From positions 42,113 through 106,112 of the forward strand of contig NZ_WJBG01000252.1 in the NCBI RefSeq assembly GCF_009709555.1: a stretch of DNA of 64,000 bases. The letters are read 5' to 3'. Source of the stretch: Streptomyces blattellae (GTDB lineage Bacteria; Actinomycetota; Actinomycetes; Streptomycetales; Streptomycetaceae). Of the stretch, positions 50,492-59,027 are shown one piece after another (the stretch's first letter is position 1; each line of letters begins with the position of its first letter). Position numbers and translations under genes: made by a program. The notes beneath the pieces are model-generated. The model did no database searches. It saw only the letters and a program-made list of their open reading frames with translations, and was not told where the DNA came from.

Positions 50492-51183
50492 CTGACCCTG
50501 GTCCAGAACAGGTCCAGGATCCGGTCGAGGAACTCGCGGCCGGACCGGTCCGAGCTGTCGATGCCGCCGCCCCAGCTGAGGGTGGCGACCATCCGCCCCT
50601 GATACGCCTGGTACAGCTCCTGGAGGGTGACCTCCAGGAGACGCTGGTCCAGGGGCAACAGCTTCGCGACCGGCCGGACGTACGCCTGCCAGCGCGTCGT
50701 CACCGCGCTGCGCAGCAGCTCGGCCAGGATCGGGGCGCGGCCGGTGACGGTGACGAGGTCGGGGAGCGACAGGCCGAGCAGGGAGGCGAGGGCGGAGGCC
50801 TGACGGTCGGTGCCGCGCCAGTCGCCGGTCTCTTCCATCCGGAGATACGCCGCGAGTCCCAGCCCGATCGAACGGGCGACGTCCTCGGGCGCCATGCCCC
50901 GGGCGGTGCGGTGCTCGCGCAAGGTCCGCGGCTGCCCGATCAGATCACCCGGCGAGCACCACAACACGCCTGCGAGCGCGGTGAGTTCGGGGCCGGTCGG
51001 AGTGATGGCGCCGCGTTCCCAGGCGACGACGAGATCCGGGCTGACATACGGCAGCCCGTACGAGGCACGCAAGTCGTGGGCGACATGTTCGGGCCCCATG
51101 CCGAGGGCGGTACGGAGCCTGCGGGCGGCGGGGGCGTCGAAGGGGGGACCGGGCTGCTTCGGCAGAGGTGGGGGTCGGCGCAC
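50470..51183 (-). CDS. XRE-family helix-turn-helix DNA-binding protein
   Basis: This ~237-residue protein has two HTH-like regions: RRLRTALGMGPEHVAHDLR…SPDLVVAWERGAITPTGPEL (about residues 20–75) and LREHRTARGMAPEDVARSIGLGLAAYLRMEETGDW (about 88–122). A helical C-terminal part of unknown role follows. GTG 51183 is chosen; a TTG at 51192 is also possible and neither has a clear ribosome site. Its last codons are formed by the third 27-bp repeat next to pfkA, so its C-terminus may differ between strains. Confidence 0.82.
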   Translation of the reverse strand: MRRPPPLPKQPGPPFDAPAARRLRTALGMGPEHVAHDLRASYGLPYVSPDLVVAWERGAITPTGPELTALAGVLWCSPGDLIGQPRTLREHRTARGMAPEDVARSIGLGLAAYLRMEETGDWRGTDRQASALASLLGLSLPDLVTVTGRAPILAELLRSAVTTRWQAYVRPVAKLLPLDQRLLEVTLQELYQAYQGRMVATLSWGGGIDSSDRSGREFLDRILDLFWTRVSDRSPGV

Positions 51184-51617
51184 GGGCCACAAGCTAGAGG
51201 CGTGGGGATGCGCTGACTACGGGCTGTTCGGCCAGGATCACGGATTGTGGGAAGGTGCGCTTTCGGTCGCATGTCCGAGAAGTGTGAGGTGGCCGAAGAT
51301 CGTCCGTCGCCCTGCCGCGCGCATGGTCCCGACGACGCCGGACCCGTCCGAGTGGGCGTCAAGGACGGCGGGCACATGACGAACGGCAAGGTAAAGAGGC
51401 ATATTCGCGAGAGTCCGCTCGCGCCGGACGTCCGGCGCCGCTCGACGGTGGGTCCGGACGGCATACTGCCCGTCTCGTCCATGTGTGCGGACATCGAAGG
51501 CCAGTTCGTCATGGTCAACGCGTCGGCCGACCATGTGAAGATCGAGAACGCGCGGCGCAATCCCGACGCTCGCTGTCCCGCCACGCCTCCGGGAACCCCT
51601 CACCCCTTGACCGCCCT
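51184..51617. other. Gap between XRE and response-regulator genes
   Basis: About 430 bases. The + strand frame from about 51376 to 51570 (starting MTNGKVKRHIRES) keeps high third-position GC and could be a small gene or decayed gene. It has no clear ribosome site and no recognised family, so I do not call it. Confidence 0.4.
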
Positions 51618-52307
51618 TCACTGCCCCTTCACCCACCGGTACTGCAACTCCGGCCGCCCCACGGTCCCGTACTGCGGACTGCGTGCCGCTCGTCCCGCGT
51701 CCACCAGATGTTCCAGATACCGGCGGGCGGTGATCCTGGAGATCCCCACCGCCTCCGCGACGCCCGTCGCCGTCAGGCCGTCACCGCAGTCCCGCAGCGC
51801 CACCGACACCCGCTCCAGCGTCGGGGCGCTCAGCCCCTTCGGCAGGGCGGCCGGGCTCGGGGCGCGCAGGGTCGCCAGGGCGCGGTCGACCTCGTCCTGG
51901 CCGCTCGCCTCGCCCGCCGCCGCGTGGAACTCGGCGTACCGCACGAGCCGGTCGCGCAGGGTCGCGAAGGTGAACGGCTTGAGGACGTACTGCACGACGC
52001 CCAGCGAGACGCCCTCGCGGACGACCGTCAGATCCCGCGCCGACGTCACCGCTATCACGTCCGCGTGATGGCCGGCCGCCCGCAGCGAGCGGGCCAGTTG
52101 CAGGCCGTGCACATCGGGCAGGTGCAGGTCCAACAGCAGCAGATCCACCGGCGTACGGTCCAGCGCGCGCCGCGCCTGAGCGCCGGTGTGCGCCTTGCCG
52201 ACCGCGACGAAGCCGGGGACGCGGCCGACGTACATCACATGCGCGTCGGCGGCCACCGGGTCGTCCTCCACGACCAGGACCCGGATGGGCTGCTGGGCCG
52301 CTGTCAT
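51618..52307 (-). CDS. CitB/DctR-type response regulator
   Basis: This 229-residue regulator has a receiver domain with acceptor Asp60 (LLLLDLHLPD), the acidic EDD at 14–16 and KPF. It has a CitB-type C-terminal helix-turn-helix (TATGVAEAVGISRITARRYLEHLVDAG). Such regulators control C4-dicarboxylate and citrate genes. The ATG overlaps the stop of the kinase gene, and the pair is divergent from a dicarboxylate symporter gene, the probable target. Confidence 0.93.
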   Translation of the reverse strand: MTAAQQPIRVLVVEDDPVAADAHVMYVGRVPGFVAVGKAHTGAQARRALDRTPVDLLLLDLHLPDVHGLQLARSLRAAGHHADVIAVTSARDLTVVREGVSLGVVQYVLKPFTFATLRDRLVRYAEFHAAAGEASGQDEVDRALATLRAPSPAALPKGLSAPTLERVSVALRDCGDGLTATGVAEAVGISRITARRYLEHLVDAGRAARSPQYGTVGRPELQYRWVKGQ

Positions 52308-53932
52308 CCGCCACCTCCGGTCACCGCATGCTCGGACACCGGCCTATTCAACGGCAACCGCACGTCGAACTCGGCCCCGCCCCCGGCCGCCTCCGCCACC
52401 CTCAGCTTCCCCTCGTGCCGGGTCACCGCCTGCCGCACGAGGGCCAGGCCGAGCCCCCGCCCGCCCGGACCCGCAGGCTTGGTCGAGAAGCCGCGCTGGA
52501 AGACCGCCTCCGCGTGCGCGGGATCGACGCCCGCACCCGTGTCGGACACCCGCAGCACCAGCTCACCGCTTTTCGTGTACGCCGTCACCGTCACCCGCGC
52601 CCGTACGCTGCCCTGCGCCGCGTCCACCGCGTTGTCGATCAGGTTGCCCAGGATGGTGACCAGGTCCCGCGCGGGCAGCGACGCGGGCAGCAGTCCGTCG
52701 TCCAGGCGGCTGTCCTCCGACACCTCCAGCTCCACGCCCCGCTCGTTCGCCTGCGCCGTCTTGCCGAGCAGCAGGGCCGCGAGGACCGGCTCGCTCACCG
52801 CGGCCACCACCTGGTCGGTCAGCGCCTGCGCCAGCTCCAGCTCGGCCGTGGCGAAGTCCACGGCCTCCTCCGCGCGGCCCAGCTCGATCAGCGAGACCAC
52901 CGTGTGGAGGCGGTTCGCCGCCTCGTGGGCCTGCGAGCGCAGCGCCTGGGTGAAGCCCCGTTCGGAGTTCAACTCGCCCATGAGGGACTGGAGTTCGGTC
53001 ACATCGCGCAAGGTCACCACGGTCCCGCGCCGCTCGCCGCCGGACACCGGCGAGGTGTTCACCACGAGCACCCGGTCCGCCGTCAGATGCACCTCGTCCA
53101 CCCGCGGCTCCGACGCCAGCAGCGCGCCGGTGAGCGGGGCGGGCAGGCCCAGGTCGGCGACCGAGCGGCCGATCACCTCCTCGCTCACCCCGAGCAGTTC
53201 CCGCGCCCCGTCGTTGATCAGCGCCACCCGGTACTGCCCGTCGAGCATCAGCAGACCTTCGCGTACGGCGTGCAGGGCGGCCTGGTGGTAGTCGTGCATG
53301 TTGCTCAGCTCGGCCGCGTTCATGCCGTGGGTGTGGCGGCGCAGCCGGGCGTTGACGACGTAGGAGCCGATCGCGCCCAGGGCGAGGGCGCCGGCCGCGA
53401 CGCCGATCAGCGCGGTCAGCTGGCCCTGGACCCGCTTGCTGATCGCCTCGACCCTGATGCCCGCGCTGACCAGGCCGACGACCTCCCCGCCGTCCCGGAC
53501 CGGGGTGACCGCCCGGACCGACGGGCCGAGCGTGCCCGTATAGGTCTCGGTGAAGGACTCGCCGCGCAGCGCCGGCTCGATATGGCCGAGGAAGCGCTCG
53601 CCTATCTCGTCCTTGTCGGGGTGGGTCCAGCGGATGCCCTGCGGGTTCATGATCGTCACGAAGTCGACGTCGGCGTCCTCGATGACCCGCAGCGCGTACG
53701 GCTGGAGCCGGGCGCTGGGGTCGTCGGTGCGGATCGCCTCCCGTACGGAGGGGGAGTCGGCGACCGAGCGGGCCACGCCCATGGCCTGGCGCCCCGCCGC
53801 GTCCTCGGCCTGGTCGCGGTCGCTGACATAGGTGAACAGCGCGTACCCGAGCACCACGACCGTGAGCAGCACGGCCTGCACGGCGAAGAGCTGGCCGGCC
53901 AGGCTGCGGGGTCTCGGGAGGCGTACGTGCAT
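52304..53932 (-). CDS. CitA/DcuS-type sensor histidine kinase
   Basis: This 542-residue kinase has membrane helix 1 (about 15–38) and an extracytoplasmic PDC/CitA-like sensor (YALRVIEDADVDFVTIMNPQGIRWTHPD … VVGLVSAGI). Helix 2 lies at about 175–195, followed by a cytoplasmic PAS domain (GLLMLDGQYRVALINDGARELLG), the phospho-acceptor region RSQAHEAANRLHTVV and an ATPase domain (NLIDNAVDAA, GRGLGLALVRQ). The IMNPQGIRWTHPD motif is typical of carboxylate sensors. It should sense C4-dicarboxylates and signal through the overlapping response regulator to the divergent symporter gene. Confidence 0.94.
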   Translation of the reverse strand: MHVRLPRPRSLAGQLFAVQAVLLTVVVLGYALFTYVSDRDQAEDAAGRQAMGVARSVADSPSVREAIRTDDPSARLQPYALRVIEDADVDFVTIMNPQGIRWTHPDKDEIGERFLGHIEPALRGESFTETYTGTLGPSVRAVTPVRDGGEVVGLVSAGIRVEAISKRVQGQLTALIGVAAGALALGAIGSYVVNARLRRHTHGMNAAELSNMHDYHQAALHAVREGLLMLDGQYRVALINDGARELLGVSEEVIGRSVADLGLPAPLTGALLASEPRVDEVHLTADRVLVVNTSPVSGGERRGTVVTLRDVTELQSLMGELNSERGFTQALRSQAHEAANRLHTVVSLIELGRAEEAVDFATAELELAQALTDQVVAAVSEPVLAALLLGKTAQANERGVELEVSEDSRLDDGLLPASLPARDLVTILGNLIDNAVDAAQGSVRARVTVTAYTKSGELVLRVSDTGAGVDPAHAEAVFQRGFSTKPAGPGGRGLGLALVRQAVTRHEGKLRVAEAAGGGAEFDVRLPLNRPVSEHAVTGGGG

Positions 53933-54306
53933 GTCGTCAGTGTGCCTCCGACGGTGGGCCCGTCCGACGGCTCATGCCGGAGACGCGGGGTTCGGCCCGC
54001 GCATCCGCGGCGTTGCCGTCGGTCGCCGGTGCTCCGCGCCGACGCCTGCCTCCGCCCTGCACCCGCACCCGCACAACCCCGCTCACCTGTGACGATGAGG
54101 AAGCGCGCCGTCCGTCCGGCCTGATTCGCCGGACGCGGCCCCCGTATGAACTAAATGAACGGAAGGGTGACCGCCCTCACAGGGCGGGAGATAGTCACGG
54201 CAGCCCGCGGAGCACCGCTCCCGGGCGGATCCCCCAAAAACCCCGCAACTTCCCGGACGTGAGCCGCACGCCGGTGATGCCGACGACGTCGTCAAGGAGG
54301 GCCGCC
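53933..54306. other. Regulatory gap between the sensor kinase and the symporter gene
   Basis: 370 bases with divergent promoters. It contains a perfect small hairpin CCGCCCT/AGGGCGG (54171–54187) and a strong AAGGAGG ribosome site just before the symporter start. No gene is supported here. Confidence 0.5.
54171..54187. promoter_or_regulatory. Hairpin/dyad upstream of the symporter gene
   Basis: Arms CCGCCCT and AGGGCGG around CAC, 120 bases before the symporter start. It may be a leader hairpin or an operator for the CitB-type regulator. Confidence 0.35.
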
Positions 54307-55677
54307 GTGACCAGCGCAGCCGACAGGGCACCTGCCGCACCCCGAGCCAAACGGGATCGTAGCCATTACCTCTACATCGCGGTGATCGCCGCGGTGGCCG
54401 CGGGCATCGTCGTGGGCATGGTGGCGCCCGACTTCGCCGTCGAGCTGAGGCCCATCGGTACCGGGTTCGTGAACCTGATCAAGATGATGATCTCGCCGAT
54501 CATCTTCTGCACGATCGTGCTGGGCATCGGCTCGGTACGGAAGGCCGCGAAGGTCGGCGCCGTGGGCGGTATCGCCCTCGGCTACTTCCTGACGATGTCG
54601 CTGGTCGCCCTCGGCATCGGCCTGATCGTCGGCAACCTCCTGGAGCCGGGCTCCGGCCTCGCGGTGACCGACGCGGTCAGGGAAGCCGGTCACGCACAGG
54701 TCGACGCGGAGGCCGAGAGCACCACCGAGTTCCTGCTCGGCATCATCCCGGCCACGATGGTCTCCGCCTTCACCGAGGGCGAGGTGCTCCAGACCCTGCT
54801 GATCGCCCTGCTCGCCGGGTTCGCGCTGCAGGCCATGGGCTCCGCCGGACAGCCGGTCCTGCGCGGGATCGAGCACATCCAGCGCCTGGTCTTCCGTATC
54901 CTCGCGATGGTGATGTGGGCGGCTCCGGTCGGTGCCTTCGGTGCCATGGCGGCCGTCGTCGGATCGGCCGGCGTGGACGCGCTGAGGGACCTCGCCATCC
55001 TGATGGTCGGCTTCTACATCACCTGCTTCCTGTTCGTCTTCATCGTGCTCGGCGCGCTGCTGAAGATGATCGCGGGCCTGAACATCCTCTCCCTCTTCAA
55101 GTACCTGGGCCGGGAGTTCCTGCTGATCCTGTCCACCTCGTCGTCCGAGTCCGCGCTGCCGCGGCTCATCGCGAAGATGGAGCACCTGGGCATCAGCAAG
55201 CCGGTGGTCGGCATCACCGTTCCGACCGGCTACTCCTTCAACCTCGACGGCACCATGATCTACATGACCATGGCGTCGCTGTTCATCGCCGACGCGATGG
55301 GTACGCCGATGTCGATCGGCGAGCAGATCCCGCTGCTGCTGTTCCTGCTGCTGGCGTCCAAGGGCGCGGCGGGTGTCACCGGCGCCGGTCTCGCCACCCT
55401 GGCGGGCGGGCTCCAGTCCCACAAGCCCGCGCTGGTCGACGGCATCGGTCTCATCGTCGGCATCGACCGCTTCATGAGCGAGGCCCGCGCCCTGACGAAC
55501 TTCGCGGGCAACGCGGTCGCCACGGTGCTGGTCGGTACGTGGACCAAGGAGATCGACCGGGAGCGGGTGGACCAGGTTCTCGCCGGCCGGCTCCCGTTCG
55601 ACGAGCAGACCCTGCTGGACGACGACCACGAATCGCCCGTGGAGACGCCCGAGCAGAAGGAACTGGCGAAGGCGTAG
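54307..55677 (+). CDS. dctA: DctA-like C4-dicarboxylate:cation symporter
   Basis: This 456-residue transporter of the DAACS family has about eight membrane helices plus re-entrant loops. Diagnostic motifs are ISPIIFCTIVLGI, the Ser-rich loop STSSSESALPRL, GITVPTGYSFNLDGTMIYM, GAAGVTGAGLATLA and DRFMSEARALTNFAGNAVAT. It should import succinate, fumarate and malate. GTG 54307 is fixed by AAGGAGG; an ATG ten codons upstream is less likely. Control by the adjacent CitA/CitB-type pair is expected. Confidence 0.93.
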   Translation: MTSAADRAPAAPRAKRDRSHYLYIAVIAAVAAGIVVGMVAPDFAVELRPIGTGFVNLIKMMISPIIFCTIVLGIGSVRKAAKVGAVGGIALGYFLTMSLVALGIGLIVGNLLEPGSGLAVTDAVREAGHAQVDAEAESTTEFLLGIIPATMVSAFTEGEVLQTLLIALLAGFALQAMGSAGQPVLRGIEHIQRLVFRILAMVMWAAPVGAFGAMAAVVGSAGVDALRDLAILMVGFYITCFLFVFIVLGALLKMIAGLNILSLFKYLGREFLLILSTSSSESALPRLIAKMEHLGISKPVVGITVPTGYSFNLDGTMIYMTMASLFIADAMGTPMSIGEQIPLLLFLLLASKGAAGVTGAGLATLAGGLQSHKPALVDGIGLIVGIDRFMSEARALTNFAGNAVATVLVGTWTKEIDRERVDQVLAGRLPFDEQTLLDDDHESPVETPEQKELAKA

Positions 55678-55770
55678 CCGCCACTCCTGCGATACCCCGA
55701 GCGGCCAGGTGCTCCCCCGCAGCCTGGCCGCTCGGTCCGTTCCGCCACTCCGTTCCTCGCCAAGGAGCCG

Positions 55771-55801
55771 TTGCCCTGACGTCGGCGTCAAGGCTTACGT
55801 T
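55771..55801 (+). promoter_or_regulatory. MerR-type promoter with 19-bp spacer and dyad
   Basis: A −35-like TTGCCC (55771) and −10-like TACGTT (55796) are 19 bases apart, the long spacing used by MerR regulators. The spacer contains TGACGTCGGCGTCA (55777–55790), a dyad with perfect 5-bp arms. The merR ATG follows 8 bases later, suggesting a leaderless autoregulated operon. Confidence 0.6.
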
Positions 55802-55808
55802 CGTAGGC

Positions 55809-56195
55809 ATGCGAATCGGCGAGCTGGCCGCACGGGCCGGGACCACGACGCGGACGCTGCGGTACTACGAGTCGCGGGGCCTGCTGCCCGCGCGGCGCGG
55901 GAGCAACGGCTACCGGACGTACGACGAGGACGACCTGAAGCTGCTCCGGCAGATCCGGACGCTGCAGGACATCGGGTTCGACCTGGAGGAGACCCGGCCC
56001 TTCGTGGAGTGCCTGCGGGCCGGGCACCCCGAGGGCGACGCGTGCCCTGCCTCCCTCGCGGTGTACCGGCGGAAGCTGGACGAACTGGACGCACTGATCG
56101 GGGAGCTTCAGACGGTACGGGCGCAGATCGGAGTGCGGCTGGCGACGGCCGGGGGCGAACCACCGTTGTGCGAACTGGGAGGGCGGGAACTGTGA
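55809..56195 (+). CDS. MerR-family regulator
   Basis: This 128-residue regulator has the MerR winged HTH (MRIGELAARAGTTTRTLRYYESRGLL…SNGYRTYDEDDL) and a dimerisation helix. Three Cys (68, 79 and 121) lie in the C-terminal effector part (ECLRAGHPEGDACP and PLCELGG), compatible with thiol/redox or metal sensing. Its stop overlaps the GTG of a thioredoxin gene, so it probably controls that gene and itself from the 19-bp-spacer promoter. Confidence 0.93.
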   Translation: MRIGELAARAGTTTRTLRYYESRGLLPARRGSNGYRTYDEDDLKLLRQIRTLQDIGFDLEETRPFVECLRAGHPEGDACPASLAVYRRKLDELDALIGELQTVRAQIGVRLATAGGEPPLCELGGREL

Positions 56196-56524
56196 TCAAG
56201 GCGGCGGGCGTGGCCGAGGTGACGGACGCGGATTTCGACGCGGAGGTGATCGGGGCGGATCTTCCGGTGCTGGTGGAGTTCACCGCCGACTGGTGTCCGC
56301 CGTGCCGGCAGATGGGGCCGGTGCTCAGCGCCCTCGCCGACGAGACGAGAGACCGCCTGAAGGTGGTCCAGCTGGATGTGGACACCAACCCGGAGATCAC
56401 GAACGCGTACAAGGTGCTGTCGATGCCGACCTTCATGGTCTTCCGAGGCGGCGAGCCGGTGAAGTCGATGGTGGGCGCGCGGACCAAGCGGCGGCTGCTG
56501 GAGGAACTCGCCGACGTGCTGTAG
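56192..56524 (+). CDS. Thioredoxin with CPPC active site
   Basis: This 110-residue thioredoxin domain has active site WCPPC (Cys35, Cys38) instead of the classic WCGPC, plus the cis-Pro segment SMPTFMVF. CPPC variants usually have a shifted redox potential. It is cytoplasmic, with no signal peptide. It is cotranslated with the upstream MerR regulator, so it is likely induced under the condition that regulator senses. A strong terminator ends the pair. Confidence 0.93.
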   Translation: MIKAAGVAEVTDADFDAEVIGADLPVLVEFTADWCPPCRQMGPVLSALADETRDRLKVVQLDVDTNPEITNAYKVLSMPTFMVFRGGEPVKSMVGARTKRRLLEELADVL

Positions 56525-56537
56525 CCGGCCGAAGACG

Positions 56538-56577
56538 AAAGAAATCCCCCGGGCAATTGCGCTCGGGGGATTTCTTT
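56538..56577 (+). terminator. Intrinsic terminator after the MerR–thioredoxin operon
   Basis: A 14-bp perfect stem AAAGAAATCCCCCG/CGGGGGATTTCTTT around a 12-base loop, ending in TTTCTTT. Confidence 0.9.
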
Positions 56578-56592
56578 GCGTATATTTAATGG

Positions 56593-56636
56593 TTCGCGAC
56601 TTCGAGGTGATTGTCGTTCAAGGTGGCTGTCGCGAA
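56593..56636. promoter_or_regulatory. TTCGCGAC…GTCGCGAA inverted repeat in an AT-richer promoter region
   Basis: Perfect 8-bp arms (56593–56600 and 56629–56636) are flanked by direct TTTAATG repeats (56585 and 56641). The local base composition is much lower in GC than the rest, as for an active helicase-gene promoter. Confidence 0.4.
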
Positions 56637-56675
56637 GAAGTTTAATGAGCACAGTATATCCGGGCGGGAGCGGAA

Positions 56676-58955
56676 TTGTCAAACAGCGAATTGCAAGACG
56701 ATGAAATGCGCCGCGAGCAGGAATTCCTCGACGGGCTGTACGCGCGCGTGGACGCGCTGCGCGGCGACACCGAGGCCTCCGTCACGGACGCGCTCGCCCA
56801 GGGCAGCACACCCATGCAGGCCCGCCTGGAGCGGGACATCCTCGTCGCCGAACGCTCCGGTCTGCTCGCCGCGCTGAACGCGGTGGACGGCTCCCTCTGC
56901 TTCGGCCGGATCGACCTCACCTCCGGCGTCAGCCACCACATCGGCCGGATCGGCCTGCGCGCCGGCGACGCCGAACGCACTCCGGTCCTGATCGACTGGC
57001 GTGCCGACGTCGCCCGCCCCTTCTACCTGGCCACCGGCCATACCCCGATGGGCCTGCGCCGCCGCCGGCACATCAGCACCGACGGCCGCCGGGTCACCGC
57101 CCTGCACGACGAGTTCCTCGACATCGGCGACGCCACCCGCACCGGCCACGAGGACCCGGCCGGCGACGACGTGCTGCTCGCCGCGCTCAACTCCGCGCGC
57201 ACCGGCCGGATGACCGACATCGTGCAGACCATCCAGGCAGAGCAGGACGAGATCATCCGCGCACCGCACCGCGGGGTGCTGGTGGTGGAAGGCGGACCGG
57301 GCACCGGCAAGACGGCGGTGGCCCTGCACCGGGCGGCCTATCTCCTCTACGAGCACCGCGAACTGCTCGCCAAGCGTGCCGTCCTGATCGTCGGCCCCAA
57401 CCCCGCCTTTCTCGGCTACATCGGCGAGGTGCTGCCCTCGCTGGGCGAGACCGGCGTGCTCCTCGCCACGGTCGGCGAGCTGTTCCCCGGCGTACGGGCT
57501 ACGGCGGCGGACCCGCCCGAGGCGGCGGCGGTGAAGGGCCGCGCGGAGATGGCCGACGTGCTGGCCCGGGTCGTACGGGACCGGGCCGCCCTGCCCGACC
57601 CGGTGATCGCGATCGAGCACGACCGCGAGATCCTGATGCTCGACGACGGCCTGGTCGGCGTCGCCCGCGAGCGCACCCGCGCCGCCGGGCTTCCGCACAA
57701 CGCGGCCCGCGAGCACTTCGAGGGCCACATCCTCAACACGCTCACCGAGCTGTACGCCGAGCGCGTCGGCACCGACCCGTACGACGGTACGAGCCTCCTC
57801 GACGCCGCCGACATCACCCAGATCCGCGACGAGCTGGCCGAGAACCCCGAAGTCTGGTCCGCCATCGACCAGCTGTGGCCCAGGATCACCCCGCGCCGTC
57901 TGGTCGCGGACTTCCTGGCCGAGCCCGAGGGGTACCTCTCCGACGCCGACGCGGCCGCCGTCCGCCGCCCGGTCACCCGCGCCTGGACGGTGGCGGACGT
58001 ACCGCTGCTCGACGAGGCGGCCGAACTGCTGGGCGAGGACGACCGTCTGGCGCGGGCGCGCGCGGAACGGGAACGCGAGCGGCAGGTGTCGTACGCGCAA
58101 GGCGTGCTGGACGTGTCGTACGCGTCCCGCACCTACGAGTTCGAGGACAAGCAGGACGACGACCCGGACGCCTCCGAGGTGCTGTCCGCGCACGACATCA
58201 TCGACGCCGAGCGGTTCGCCGAACGCCATGAGGAGGACGACCACCGCAGCGCCGCCGAGCGCGCGGCGGCCGACCGGACCTGGGCGTTCGGGCACATCAT
58301 CGTCGACGAGGCGCAGGAGCTGTCGCCGATGGCGTGGCGGCTGCTGATGCGCCGCAGCCCCACCCGCTCGATGACGCTGGTCGGCGACCCGGCGCAGACA
58401 GCGGAGGCGGCGGGCGTCGGCTCCTGGCAGAAGATCCTCCAGCCGTACGTCGAGGACCGCTGGGAGCACACCCGCCTCGGCGTCAACTACCGCACACCCG
58501 CCGAGATCATGGACCTCGCGGCGGCCGTCGTCCGCGCCGAGCACCCGGACTTCGAACCGCCGAGTTCCGTACGGTCCACCGGTGTACGGCCCTGGGTACG
58601 GGCGACCGACGATATCCCCGGCGCGGTCGCCAAGGCGGTCGGGGAACTGACCCCGGCCGAGGGCCGCCTCGCGGTCATCGCACCGCGGGAACTCCACCGG
58701 ACGCTGGCCGCACGGCTCGACGGAGTCTCCGCGGGCGCGGAGCCGGACCTCACACAGACCGTCGTGCTGCTGGATCCGCGCCAGTCGAAGGGCCTGGAGT
58801 TCGACTCGGTGCTGGTGGTGGAGCCGGGGCGGTACGGGACGAGCGACCTGTACGTGGCGCTGACCCGGGCGACGCAGCGCCTGGGGGTGCTGCACACGGG
58901 CCCGCTGCCGAGAGGACTGGCCGGAACCAGCCCGATCAGCCCCTCCGGCGTTTGA
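56676..58955 (+). CDS. HelD-like superfamily 1 helicase/RNA polymerase-recycling factor
   Basis: This 759-residue UvrD-like ATPase has Walker A GGPGTGKT (residues 206–213), Walker B IIVDEAQE (Asp544, Glu545), GDPAQTAEA and a late LDPRQSKGLEFDSV/ALTRATQRL pair. The N-terminal ~60 residues (EQEFLDGLYARVDALRG) form the long coiled-coil arm typical of HelD, which enters RNA polymerase to release stalled complexes; actinobacterial relatives (HelR) give rifamycin tolerance. TTG 56676 follows GGCGGGAG. No rifamycin-associated element was recognised upstream. The last residues (SPISPSGV) and the stop codon are supplied by a dispersed repeat. Confidence 0.85.
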   Translation: MSNSELQDDEMRREQEFLDGLYARVDALRGDTEASVTDALAQGSTPMQARLERDILVAERSGLLAALNAVDGSLCFGRIDLTSGVSHHIGRIGLRAGDAERTPVLIDWRADVARPFYLATGHTPMGLRRRRHISTDGRRVTALHDEFLDIGDATRTGHEDPAGDDVLLAALNSARTGRMTDIVQTIQAEQDEIIRAPHRGVLVVEGGPGTGKTAVALHRAAYLLYEHRELLAKRAVLIVGPNPAFLGYIGEVLPSLGETGVLLATVGELFPGVRATAADPPEAAAVKGRAEMADVLARVVRDRAALPDPVIAIEHDREILMLDDGLVGVARERTRAAGLPHNAAREHFEGHILNTLTELYAERVGTDPYDGTSLLDAADITQIRDELAENPEVWSAIDQLWPRITPRRLVADFLAEPEGYLSDADAAAVRRPVTRAWTVADVPLLDEAAELLGEDDRLARARAERERERQVSYAQGVLDVSYASRTYEFEDKQDDDPDASEVLSAHDIIDAERFAERHEEDDHRSAAERAAADRTWAFGHIIVDEAQELSPMAWRLLMRRSPTRSMTLVGDPAQTAEAAGVGSWQKILQPYVEDRWEHTRLGVNYRTPAEIMDLAAAVVRAEHPDFEPPSSVRSTGVRPWVRATDDIPGAVAKAVGELTPAEGRLAVIAPRELHRTLAARLDGVSAGAEPDLTQTVVLLDPRQSKGLEFDSVLVVEPGRYGTSDLYVALTRATQRLGVLHTGPLPRGLAGTSPISPSGV

Positions 58956-58987
58956 GGAGCGGGGGTCCGGGGGCGGAGCCCCTGGGG
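58935..58987 (+). repeat. Dispersed CCGGCGTTTGAGG-type Streptomyces repeat
   Basis: The element reads CCCTCCGGCGTTTGAGGAGC, then GGGGGTCCGGGGGCGGAGCC with CCCTGGGG. It is a widely scattered GC-rich intergenic repeat in streptomycetes that can form a hairpin. Its TGA terminates the helicase gene. Confidence 0.75.
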
Positions 58988-59027
58988 ATGGGACGGGTAA
59001 GGGCGGCGGGGCGAGAAACCGCCTGGC

